The notes beneath the pieces were generated by a model that did no database searches, was not told where the DNA came from, and saw only the letters and a list, made by a program, of their open reading frames with translations. A DNA stretch of 12,248 bases from Duncaniella sp. (lineage in GTDB: Bacteria > Bacteroidota > Bacteroidia > Bacteroidales > Muribaculaceae), in assembly GCA_022511285.1 (NCBI GenBank), contig JAFLRW010000046.1, positions 1 through 12,248 on the forward strand. Reading direction: 5' to 3'. Below are positions 5,069-12,149 of this stretch, in pieces. Each line of letters opens with the position of its first letter. Position 1 is the stretch's first letter. Position numbers and translations under genes: made by a program.

Positions 5069-6613
5069 ATGGATAGGAAAGTCCGCGTGAGATTTGCCCC
5101 CTCCCCCACAGGGCCACTTCATATAGGCGGTGTGCGCACTGCTCTTTATAATTACCTTTTTGCCCGTCGTCATGGCGGCGATATGATACTTCGCATTGAG
5201 GATACAGATTCTCAGCGTTTTGTGCCGGGCGCAGAAGACTATATCAATGAGTCGCTTGCGTGGCTCGGCATCCGCATTGATGAGGGTGTGCGCGAAGGCG
5301 GTGCCTACGGGCCTTACAAACAGAGCGAGCGTCGCGACATATATCGTGAGCACGTGAAACTGCTGCTTGAAGCAGGCCGGGCTTACTATGCGTTTGACAC
5401 GCCCGCCGAGCTTGAAGCTGCGCGCGCTGCCACTCCAAACTTCCAGTATGATGCCTCTACGCGCAATTCTATGCGCAATTCACTATCGCTCCCGGACGGA
5501 GAGGTCAAGGCGCTTTTTGATGCCGGGACTCCCTATGTAGTGCGCTTCCGCATTGAGCCCGGACGAGATGTGGAGGTCAACGACCTTCTGCGCGGCACTG
5601 TGAAAATCAACTCTTCAATCCTGGATGATAAAGTGCTCTACAAGAGTGCCGACGACCTGCCCACATATCACCTGGCAAACATTGTTGACGACCACCTGAT
5701 GGAGGTGACCCACGTGATTCGCGGTGAGGAATGGCTCCCGTCGGCTCCCCTCCATGTGCTGCTCTACGAGGCTTTCGGCTGGGCAGACACACGCCCGGAA
5801 TTTGTCCACTTGCCGCTGCTCCTAAAGCCCGACGGCAAGGGCAAGCTCTCCAAGCGCGACGGCGACCGACTCGGATTCCCCGTCTTCCCTTTAGAGTGGA
5901 CCGACCCCGCCACCGGAGCTGTGTCCAGCGGATATCGCGAGAGTGGTTATCTGCCTGAAGCTGTCATCAATTTCCTGGCTCTTTTAGGATGGAATCCCGG
6001 CGACGACACCGAGATAATGAATATCGAAGAGCTGATAGCCAAGTTCTCTTTTGACCACTGCTCACGCTCCGGCGCCAAGTTTGCCTATGAGAAGGGGCGT
6101 TGGTTCAATCACGAGTATCTGCAAGCCACGCCCGACGAGCGAATAGCCGAACTTTTCAAGCCTGTGCTCTCTGCTCACGGGGTGAATCCCGTCGACTTCT
6201 CCGACGAATATCTGACCCGAGTGGTGAGCCTCGTGAAGGGCCGCATCAATTTTGTGGCCGATCTTTGGGAGCAAGCCCGGTTCTTCTTCATAGCCCCGAC
6301 GGAATATGCTGAAAAGGATATCCGCAAACGCTGGAAGGAAGACACCCCCGGGATAATGCGTGAGCTTATTGAACAGCTTCGCGCTCTCCCCTCGTGGAAA
6401 AGCAAGGAGGCCGAGCCTCCAATCCTCGACTGGGTGGCCGCTAATGGCTATCATCTTGGAAATGTGATGAATGCTTTCCGTTTGTGTCTTGTGGGCGAGT
6501 GCAAGGGCCCGCACATCTTCGATATCACAGAGCTTCTTGGAGCCCGAGAGACAATTCGTCGAATTGAAGAGGGCCTCAACCGTATTCAGCTCCCAACACC
6601 TCAACAACAATGA
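5069..6613 (+). CDS. gltX: Glutamate--tRNA ligase
   Basis: GltX charges tRNA-Glu with glutamate for translation. The 514-residue class I synthetase begins VRVRFAPSPTGPLHIGG with the HIGH-type signature HIGG at 18-21, continues with LRIEDTD (41-47), GPYKQSER (81-88) and the central HVIRGEEWLPS segment (215-225), and has the KMSKS-type loop KLSKRDGD at 259-266. A Rossmann catalytic core is followed by the helical anticodon-binding region. Length is typical. In an out-of-frame reading another ATG exists at 5061, but only 5069 opens the conserved N-terminus. It is the first gene of a two-gene unit: its TGA overlaps the ATG of argC (ATGA, 6610-6613). Expression is probably constitutive from the promoter at 5013-5044. 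The assignment is secure; whether it can also charge tRNA-Gln cannot be told. Confidence 0.97.
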   Translation: MDRKVRVRFAPSPTGPLHIGGVRTALYNYLFARRHGGDMILRIEDTDSQRFVPGAEDYINESLAWLGIRIDEGVREGGAYGPYKQSERRDIYREHVKLLLEAGRAYYAFDTPAELEAARAATPNFQYDASTRNSMRNSLSLPDGEVKALFDAGTPYVVRFRIEPGRDVEVNDLLRGTVKINSSILDDKVLYKSADDLPTYHLANIVDDHLMEVTHVIRGEEWLPSAPLHVLLYEAFGWADTRPEFVHLPLLLKPDGKGKLSKRDGDRLGFPVFPLEWTDPATGAVSSGYRESGYLPEAVINFLALLGWNPGDDTEIMNIEELIAKFSFDHCSRSGAKFAYEKGRWFNHEYLQATPDERIAELFKPVLSAHGVNPVDFSDEYLTRVVSLVKGRINFVADLWEQARFFFIAPTEYAEKDIRKRWKEDTPGIMRELIEQLRALPSWKSKEAEPPILDWVAANGYHLGNVMNAFRLCLVGECKGPHIFDITELLGARETIRRIEEGLNRIQLPTPQQQ

Positions 6614-7581
6614 TAAAAGTCGGTATAATAGGCGGTTCCGGTTATGCTGCCGGCGAACTGATTAGGATTCTTATCAACCATCCTGATGTGGTGCTGCAGT
6701 GGGTCCACTCGCGCACCGTGGCCGGACAGCGCATTGTGGATGTGCATCAAGGTCTGTATGGAGAGATTGAAATGAATTTCACTTCAGCCATTGACCTTGA
6801 TTCCATTGATGTGCTTTTTTGCTGCCGCCCGGCAGGAAAGACACGCGAATTTCTTGCCGAACACGATATCCCGGAGCATCTGAGGATTATTGACCTGTCG
6901 CGTGATTATCGCCTTGAATTTGAGGGCAATGAGTTTGTCTACGGCCTCTCGGAACTCAATCGCAAACCAATGGTGCGCGGAGCTATGCGAGTGGCCAATC
7001 CCGGTTGCCTCGCCATGGCTGTCGAACTGTCGCTTATTCCCCTGGCCAAAAATCTGCTGCTCAATTCCGACATCCACACCACAGTGCTCACAGGAGCCAC
7101 CAGTGAGGGTGCCGAGCGCCGCCCCACCACCCACTATGCCTGGCGCAACGATAATGCGGTGGTATATCGCCCATTTCGACACACCCAGGAAGCGGAGATT
7201 CTGCAGACACTACGCGCTATGCAGACCAGCTTCAACTCCCGTCTGAATATGGTGCCGATGCGCGGCCCGTTCTCGCGCGGTATTATGGCTGTGACATATC
7301 TTGACTGCCCCCTTGAGCTTCCTGAAATCATTAAATTGTATCAGGATTATTTTTCCGACCATAATTTCACGTTTATCACCTCTAAGATTCCTGATTTTAA
7401 GGATGTGGTGAATACCAATAAGTGTATCATCCATTTGGATAAGATTGACGGCCGCCTGCTTATCACTGCTGTGATTGACAATCTTCTCAAAGGTGCTGCC
7501 GGCAATGCCGTCCATACCATGAATCTGCTGTTCGGGCTGCAGGAAACCACCGGGCTCACAATGAAACCCGTGGCCTTTTGA
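6610..7581 (+). CDS. argC: N-acetyl-gamma-glutamyl-phosphate reductase
   Basis: ArgC reduces the acyl-glutamyl phosphate to its semialdehyde with NADPH, the third step of arginine synthesis. In some Bacteroidetes the acyl group is succinyl rather than acetyl; the sequence does not tell which applies here. The 323-residue product has the nucleotide-binding VGIIGGSGYAAGEL (4-17), LSRDYRL (96-102) and the active-site ANPGCLA with Cys133, followed by the TTHYAWRNDN and FRHTQEAEI segments (about 168-197) of the dimerisation domain. Start and length are typical for Bacteroidetes members. The ATG overlaps the gltX stop, so the two are translationally coupled. No other arg gene is in the window, so argC here stands apart from a classical arg cluster. 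Downstream lies a strong hairpin before the convergent fmt. Confidence 0.95.
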   Translation: MIKVGIIGGSGYAAGELIRILINHPDVVLQWVHSRTVAGQRIVDVHQGLYGEIEMNFTSAIDLDSIDVLFCCRPAGKTREFLAEHDIPEHLRIIDLSRDYRLEFEGNEFVYGLSELNRKPMVRGAMRVANPGCLAMAVELSLIPLAKNLLLNSDIHTTVLTGATSEGAERRPTTHYAWRNDNAVVYRPFRHTQEAEILQTLRAMQTSFNSRLNMVPMRGPFSRGIMAVTYLDCPLELPEIIKLYQDYFSDHNFTFITSKIPDFKDVVNTNKCIIHLDKIDGRLLITAVIDNLLKGAAGNAVHTMNLLFGLQETTGLTMKPVAF

Positions 7582-7607
7582 GAAAGTCCACAAATTGAAA
7601 GTGAATA

Positions 7608-7644
7608 TTTTGAGGCTTAGAGCTAAGGCTCTCAAGCCTCAAAA
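7608..7644. terminator. Hairpin between convergent argC and fmt
   Basis: Outer arms 7608-7618 (ttttgaggctt) and 7634-7644 match exactly over 11 bp. Inside them agagc (7619-7623) pairs with gctct (7628-7632) around a 4-base loop, leaving one unpaired base. The stem has A/T ends and can fold from either transcript, as expected of a bidirectional terminator between converging genes. The right arm covers the last codons and stop of fmt. There is no long T-run after it on either strand. Confidence 0.6.
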
Positions 7645-8603
7645 CGTATATTCTCCTGCCGTGTGCCGCGCAGATAGGAGGCGGTGTCCATACGCCGTTT
7701 GCCGGCCACTTGAAGTGAGAGAATCTCCACGGGTCCGTCGGCGGCATAGACAAACATCCGCGTTCCCTCAATAACCACGGTGCCGGGGGCTCCTACCCCC
7801 TCCGGAGTCGGTTCGGGGAGCGAGGTTTCGAATATTTTTATCTGCCCTTGAGAGGCATCGTCGGCCACCATCTCGCTCCAGGCTCCGGGATATGGTGAGA
7901 GACCGCGCACAAGGTTGTGCACACTCTCTCTGGACTGTGTCCAGTCTATGCGGCAGTCCTCTTTGAATATCTTAGGTGCGGGCGTAGGCTCAATGTCGCC
8001 AATCAGTTTATCCTGTGGGGTGGTGGTGAGGGTGCCTGTTATGATGTCGGCTATGGTTTGAAGCGTGAGGCGCGCTCCAAGGTGCATCAGCTTGTCGTGG
8101 ACGGTGCCCACGTTATCTTCCGGGAGTATATCCACACGTTCCTGGGCTATGATATCGCCGGTGTCAATCTCGTGTTTGAGAAAAAATGTTGTCACTCCGG
8201 TCTCGGTATCACCGTTGATGACGGCTCTGTTGATAGGGGCGGCGCCGCGATAGCGCGGCAGCAGGGAGGCGTGGAGATTAAAGGTGCCCAGCGGAGGCAT
8301 TGACCAAACCACCTCGGGGAGCATCCTGAAAGCTATCACTACAAACAGCTCGGCTTGCAGCGAGCGCAATTCTTCGATAAAGGCCGCATCCTTGAGGTTG
8401 GCGGGCTGCATCACCTTGATGCCGTGGCTCACAGCGCATAGCTTCACCGGCGACTCAAACATCTTATGCCCGCGGCCGGCAGGCTTGTCGGGCATCGTCA
8501 CTACGCCTACCACATTATAGCCGGCGCTGATGATTGCTTCAAGGCTTTCTACTGCAAATTCCGGTGTGCCGAGAAATACTATTCTGAGGTCCTGCTTTGT
8601 CAT
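7632..8603 (-). CDS. fmt: Methionyl-tRNA formyltransferase
   Basis: Fmt formylates initiator Met-tRNA with 10-formyl-tetrahydrofolate before translation starts. The 323-residue product shows RIVFLGTPEFAV (7-18), PDKPAGRG (38-45), the catalytic stretch FNLHASLLPRYRGAAPI (108-124) with Asn109 and His111, and EIDTGDI (145-151), whose Asp147 completes the Asn-His-Asp set. The C-terminal tRNA-binding OB-like domain follows from about residue 205. Length and start are normal. The ATG overlaps the stop of the porU-like gene (ATGA, 8603-8600), so translation of fmt may be coupled to that gene. No fmt promoter of its own is evident inside the end of porU. The formylation pathway normally pairs with peptide deformylase, which is not in the window. 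Confidence 0.97.
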   Translation of the reverse strand: MTKQDLRIVFLGTPEFAVESLEAIISAGYNVVGVVTMPDKPAGRGHKMFESPVKLCAVSHGIKVMQPANLKDAAFIEELRSLQAELFVVIAFRMLPEVVWSMPPLGTFNLHASLLPRYRGAAPINRAVINGDTETGVTTFFLKHEIDTGDIIAQERVDILPEDNVGTVHDKLMHLGARLTLQTIADIITGTLTTTPQDKLIGDIEPTPAPKIFKEDCRIDWTQSRESVHNLVRGLSPYPGAWSEMVADDASQGQIKIFETSLPEPTPEGVGAPGTVVIEGTRMFVYAADGPVEILSLQVAGKRRMDTASYLRGTRQENIRFEA

Positions 8604-10315
8604 TTCTTCACAAATGTAAATTCTACTTCACGGGTTGCGGCGTAGCGACCGGCTGATTTGAGCAATACGGATGCCCTGTAGGTGCCGTCGGCCACGATAG
8701 TTCCGTCGTCCAGCGTGAAGTCCCAGGTGTATGGGAAGCTGACACCCTCTATGCGGGCGGCGGTGTTGCCGGCCGAGTCGTTCACCATAAGGATTGCTTC
8801 GTAGGCCACATTGGTTGAGGTCTCTACGTCGAAAGTCACCTCGTCGCGCGTCAGTGCTGTCGAAGCGCTCAACTCTGCGGTGAGGGGAGTGCTGTCCACT
8901 AAAAAGTTGATTGCAGCGCTCCCGCAATTACCGGCAATATCTGTGGCGGTCGCCTCCAATGTGTGACTCCCTTGTGAGAGTTCGGGCAGGAGCACCTCCA
9001 TCAGATATTCCCCTTCGCCGCCGGCGCGGAAGGCAAGGGCGACTCCGCTCAGCGCCACTCCGTCAAGCTTTATCGAAGGCGCTGTCCCGATAGATGCGCG
9101 GTTGAAATTGATGCCGGTGCCCTTGTCGGCTATCACTGCCTTGAGCAGGGGTGTTGGCCCTGTCACTATCGGGTCTGTTTTGCCGTCGAGGGTCAGGGTG
9201 ATGGTTGGAGCCTGTGTGTCAGTCTGGGTCAAGCCGCCATCGCTGTGGGCTATGGCGAGATTTCTTGTCGAGCCGAAGGCTATGCGCTTGTCAGCGGAGA
9301 AGGCGTGGAAGGTGATGCGCACACCCCCTATGCTGTCAACGGCCGGGGGGGTGGCTGTGAGTTCCCAGCGCCCTTTGTTGACGGTGCAGCTCCCTCTGAA
9401 CAGTTCAATGTCGTCAGTGGTCACCATCACCTTGCCGGCAGCTATGTCGGAGGCGTCTGTCGACACGGTTATCTGATTCACCGGCGGGGCAAAGATGGTC
9501 ACTGTCGCAGTGCCGTCGAAGGTTTCGTCGATGCTGCCGTCTGCTTTGTTGACGGTCCCGGCAAGTTTGGCAGGGGTGAGTGATTTCAGGGATTTTCCGG
9601 TATATGATGTCGCGCCGTCTACGGTTGTCAGTTTCATCGTTGCGGAGGGCCGGTACACAGGGAGCGCAGGGTCGCCCAACAGGTGATAGCAGCAGTTGTT
9701 TATCACCTGGTCGCGCGCCGATGAGGTGGAGGCCGTGGAGTGGCTGGTGTTAAGCGCTATGCGGTAGACGTCGCCTATCGTCATGTCTGGGGTGGCGGTG
9801 AATAGTGCATCCACAAACTTGTTGTTGAGCGTGTGATTGTTGTCAAGATACACTTCGCGTGTGGTTCCCACAACGGCTATAGGGCCATAAGCCGACACGG
9901 CGAGGTCTGCGCCTATGGAACTCCGTTTGTCGAACACTGATGTGCTGCACCCGGAGGTGTACAGCAGCGGCATCGAGGCAAACCGTGCATCGTTGATAAA
10001 TGCATCGTTGAAGTTGAAGCCATAGCAACGTGGCGAGGAGTGGCCCGAAAAGTTGAAGAAGCTGATTCTGCTCCCTATGGCAGAGAGCATATAATTGTAG
10101 TGGAGGGGTGAGGTGACTGTGGTGCCTACTTTCACTATCGGGAAGAGGGAGTTGTGCCCATGGTGTATTGTGGCGCCCGGTATTTGGCTTTCAATCTCTT
10201 CGGCCTGACGCAGCATTGAGTTGAGATGCTTGTTTGAGTCGCCGTAAAGCGAGAATAGGAGCGTCTCGCCCGGATTGCCGCTCAGCGAGGGATCGGTCAG
10301 ATAGCGAATGCACAA
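8600..10315 (-). CDS. porU: PorU-like C25 peptidase, C-terminal part after a frameshift
   Basis: This frame carries the catalytic half of a PorU/gingipain-type (peptidase C25) protein. The first homologous residues are IRYLTDPSLSGN. Counting from position 10315, His92 lies in FFNFSGHSSPRC and Cys123 in LLYTSGCSTS, which fit the C25 catalytic His/Cys pair; GHS replaces the usual GHG. After the peptidase come beta-sandwich regions: one around residues 225-350, an Ig-like one with DGKTDPIVTGPTPLLKAVI near 385, and a FlgD-like C-terminal fold with DDGTIVADGTYRASV near 540-556, ending TFVKK. PorU is the T9SS sortase that removes the secretion signal of cargo and attaches it to A-LPS at the outer membrane. 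No ATG opens this frame; the only candidate near the break is a TTG at 10315, and the family sequence continues upstream in another frame. It is therefore a continuation of the next entry, not a separate gene. Confidence 0.85.
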   Translation of the reverse strand: MCIRYLTDPSLSGNPGETLLFSLYGDSNKHLNSMLRQAEEIESQIPGATIHHGHNSLFPIVKVGTTVTSPLHYNYMLSAIGSRISFFNFSGHSSPRCYGFNFNDAFINDARFASMPLLYTSGCSTSVFDKRSSIGADLAVSAYGPIAVVGTTREVYLDNNHTLNNKFVDALFTATPDMTIGDVYRIALNTSHSTASTSSARDQVINNCCYHLLGDPALPVYRPSATMKLTTVDGATSYTGKSLKSLTPAKLAGTVNKADGSIDETFDGTATVTIFAPPVNQITVSTDASDIAAGKVMVTTDDIELFRGSCTVNKGRWELTATPPAVDSIGGVRITFHAFSADKRIAFGSTRNLAIAHSDGGLTQTDTQAPTITLTLDGKTDPIVTGPTPLLKAVIADKGTGINFNRASIGTAPSIKLDGVALSGVALAFRAGGEGEYLMEVLLPELSQGSHTLEATATDIAGNCGSAAINFLVDSTPLTAELSASTALTRDEVTFDVETSTNVAYEAILMVNDSAGNTAARIEGVSFPYTWDFTLDDGTIVADGTYRASVLLKSAGRYAATREVEFTFVKK

Positions 10316-11951
10316 ACGCTGCGGCCTCCCCTTTGGAGCGCACAGGGGCGCGCCCTACGTTGATGCTATATTGTGTCGATGGGGCGGTGATGCGTGTGTC
10401 TATGCGGTCGGTGAGTGTGACGAAGTAGGTGTCAGAGCAGTGGTTGCGGGAGTTGTAGCGGTCCTCATCCACATATTCCGTGTGGAATGTGACCATAATG
10501 CCGTCGGGGAAGGGTTGTCCCGGGGCAAGGGTCTGCGGGGTGCCATAGCCCATTAACAATAGGTGGTGCAGCCCGCTCTGAGAGAGTTTGAGCACCAAGC
10601 GCCTCACTGCGGCCGGATGCCACGCGCCCGACGAGAATTCGTTGGCCACTTCGTCGATAGGTGCTACGGCCACCTCTAATCCTTGGATTTCACGGTGGGC
10701 GGCGGCAAGACGTTCGGCTTCCGACTGGGCGGCGCGAGTGGTCACTATCAGCATATCTACTCCGCTTATGGCGTGGAGTTCTTGAGGGCTTACCTCTCCC
10801 TCCACTGTCGGCTCGGGGAGCTTTGCGGCGTCAAACAGTACCAACTGTGTCGAAAACCCCTGATGCAGGTCGGCTCCGAATATGGTCCTGCCGGTTTCGG
10901 TCAAGGCCGTGGAGAGCGCTATGGGGCGACGCGGCGATGTAACATCCCATGCCATTGCTCCCGCGGGGGCGCCTGTCACTTCGATGCCACACTCTCCTGT
11001 CTCTCCGTAGAGGTTCCAGATTTGTTGTGAGCTGCGCCAGCGGTTGTGGGTGATGTAGCGCATCGTCACATTGTCGAGCGCGAGCATGCTGAAGTAGTTG
11101 TTGGGATCGGAGACGGTAAACTCTATTTCGTCGCCACAGGTGTCTATGCGATATTTCTGAACATCAGAGGCCACATATACCACATTCTCATTCGAGGTGC
11201 CGCGTATTCCGGTGGTGGAGACGGGTGTTGATGTGGCTCCGGAGATGGTGACGGTGGGGGTTGTCGCTGAGGTGCGGCCGGTCATTCCTATAAATGAGTA
11301 GCTCAGAGTCATTGTGCCGTCTACCACATCGGTCGTAGTCCATTTTTCGGTGACCGGACCCGACGTGCTTTTGATGTTGCTTGAGTAGAGGAAGGCTCCG
11401 GCGCCAAACGGGTGGAATCGTGTGTAGCGTCGACGCTCCAAATATGTATGTGTGTCAATTATCGATTGCTCCCACGCTATTGTCCCGTCTGTCTCTTCGA
11501 GGTCGGGCGAGTGGAGGTCGGGGCGGTCTGTCACGAAATAATATGAGGAGCCGGAATAGAGGTTGCGATGTTCTTCGGGCTGTGTTATCGAGCCTGTGTC
11601 GATAAGGCGTGAGCTCCCTTCGCCGTAAAAGCAGATGGAGCCGTCGGCCATACGCATCACGGGGATGACGGGAAGGTCGTCGGGGCCGGTGTCAAGGGTG
11701 TGGGCCCGCTCAACACTGCCGTAGCCGGCTATGGTGATAGCTCCCGAAGTGTCGAAGCCCATAGCTGAGAGCATTGCCGGCGACAGGCGATAAACCCCCG
11801 TGGAGTCTACTCTGATTTTTACCCATCGCCCCTCGGCTAACAATGACGAGGTCTCAAACGCGACGGCTCCACGCACCCCGAAGGCGCTGAGGAGTAATAT
11901 GACGGCTATTGACTGGCGTAATATCAATTGGAGTGATGCTCGTTGCGGCAT
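10191..11951 (-). CDS. porU: PorU-like C25 peptidase, N-terminal part before the frameshift
   Basis: This frame carries the signal peptide and N-terminal half. I place the start at the ATG 11951-11949, giving MPQRASLQLI, then a hydrophobic stretch (about 10-25) and a cleavage region near VRGAVAF. A longer frame up to 12143 exists but runs through the tRNA gene and is not believable. VKIRVDSTGVYRLSPAM (44-60) matches the PorU N-terminal domain. The C25 region begins near VDMLIVTTRAAQ, with LLLMGYG where the family has LLLFGDG, then SDTYFVTL and the VGRAPVRSKGEAAAFV segment. Past that valine the homology jumps to another frame, and this frame ends at 10191 after about 37 unrelated residues. Unless the break is a sequence error or read through, the protein lacks the catalytic His and Cys. 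It may be co-transcribed with the upstream tRNA. Confidence 0.85.
   Translation of the reverse strand: MPQRASLQLILRQSIAVILLLSAFGVRGAVAFETSSLLAEGRWVKIRVDSTGVYRLSPAMLSAMGFDTSGAITIAGYGSVERAHTLDTGPDDLPVIPVMRMADGSICFYGEGSSRLIDTGSITQPEEHRNLYSGSSYYFVTDRPDLHSPDLEETDGTIAWEQSIIDTHTYLERRRYTRFHPFGAGAFLYSSNIKSTSGPVTEKWTTTDVVDGTMTLSYSFIGMTGRTSATTPTVTISGATSTPVSTTGIRGTSNENVVYVASDVQKYRIDTCGDEIEFTVSDPNNYFSMLALDNVTMRYITHNRWRSSQQIWNLYGETGECGIEVTGAPAGAMAWDVTSPRRPIALSTALTETGRTIFGADLHQGFSTQLVLFDAAKLPEPTVEGEVSPQELHAISGVDMLIVTTRAAQSEAERLAAAHREIQGLEVAVAPIDEVANEFSSGAWHPAAVRRLVLKLSQSGLHHLLLMGYGTPQTLAPGQPFPDGIMVTFHTEYVDEDRYNSRNHCSDTYFVTLTDRIDTRITAPSTQYSINVGRAPVRSKGEAAAFVHSLSDRSLAERQSGRDAPILALRRLKQASQLNAASGRRD
10300..10325 (-). 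other. Frameshift junction in porU
   Basis: The frames on either side differ by +1 in the reading direction (one extra base, or two missing). Family-like sequence reads GEAAAFV in the first frame and IRYLTDPSLSGN in the second, so the break lies in roughly these bases. The second frame has a TAG just upstream (near 10358), so it cannot begin much earlier. The gap between conserved valine and tyrosine looks about two or three residues shorter than I recall in other PorU proteins, so a small deletion is possible. Confidence 0.75.
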
Positions 11952-11967
11952 AGTGATGTGTGTTGAT

Positions 11968-12029
11968 AAAAAACTTTGGCGGCTGCGTCTCCTCTCTCCT
12001 TGTAGCGGGGGAGGGGATACACTGCCGCC
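11968..12029 (-). terminator. Long imperfect hairpin with T-run between tRNA-Leu and porU
   Basis: On the minus strand GGCGGC (12029-12024) pairs with GCCGCC (11983-11978). The stem continues inward imperfectly for about nine more positions, and CTCC/GGAG can pair inside. Four bases later comes TTTTTT (11973-11968). It could terminate the tRNA transcript or act as a leader structure for porU, whose ATG is 16 bases further on. No promoter box is visible between the hairpin and porU. Confidence 0.5.
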
Positions 12030-12057
12030 TGATCGGTGATAATGATTTTGTAGTGAG

Positions 12058-12141
12058 TGCTCGAAGCGGGACTCGAACCCGCACAGCCGCAATGGCCAAA
12101 GGATTTTAAGTCCTTCGTGTCTACCATTCCACCATTCCTGC
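12058..12141 (-). tRNA. tRNA-Leu (anticodon UAA)
   Basis: The 84-base sequence folds as a class II tRNA. It has a D arm (GTG/CAC, loop with GGTAGA), an anticodon stem AAGGA/TCCTT around loop CTTAAAA (anticodon TAA, reading UUA), a long variable arm (TGGCCATTGCGGCTG) and a T arm GCGGG TTCGAGT CCCGC. The variable arm and anticodon identify leucine. The CCA end is not encoded, as is usual in Bacteroidetes. The acceptor stem pairs GCAGGAA with TTCGAGC: five pairs form, but positions 3 and 4 oppose A-A and G-G, so two neighbouring mismatches sit in the stem. The 5' strand lies inside an 8-bp tandem repeat (12125-12148), which may explain the mismatch. The tRNA call is firm; full function is not. 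Confidence 0.9.
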
Positions 12142-12148
12142 ATTCCTG
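12125..12148. repeat. 8-bp tandem repeat over the tRNA 5' end
   Basis: Plus-strand units start at 12125, 12133 and 12141: cattccac, cattcctg, cattcctg. The last two are identical and the first differs at two positions. The array covers the first bases of tRNA-Leu and about seven bases upstream of it. Confidence 0.7.
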
Positions 12149-12149
12149 G

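Noticed and set aside
6062..6610. 182-residue open frame on the minus strand inside gltX
   Set aside because: It lies fully antisense to a well-matched synthetase and shows no family motif; it follows from gltX codon bias.
10313..10315. TTG as an independent start for a separate C25 protein
   Set aside because: The family sequence continues without a break from the upstream frame, and no promoter or leader lies before it.
10328..10334. AAAGGGG on the minus strand as a slippery site for programmed frameshifting
   Set aside because: It is out of phase for the usual -1 slip, and the family sequence stays in the first frame past it (GEAAAFV).
10683..11030. 115-residue plus-strand frame opposite porU
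   Set aside because: Composition is that of an antisense shadow, with no start signals and no known motifs.
11952..12143. Extension of the porU N-terminus to an ATG at 12143
   Set aside because: The extra 64 residues translate the tRNA-Leu gene and a hairpin; the signal peptide starts at 11951.
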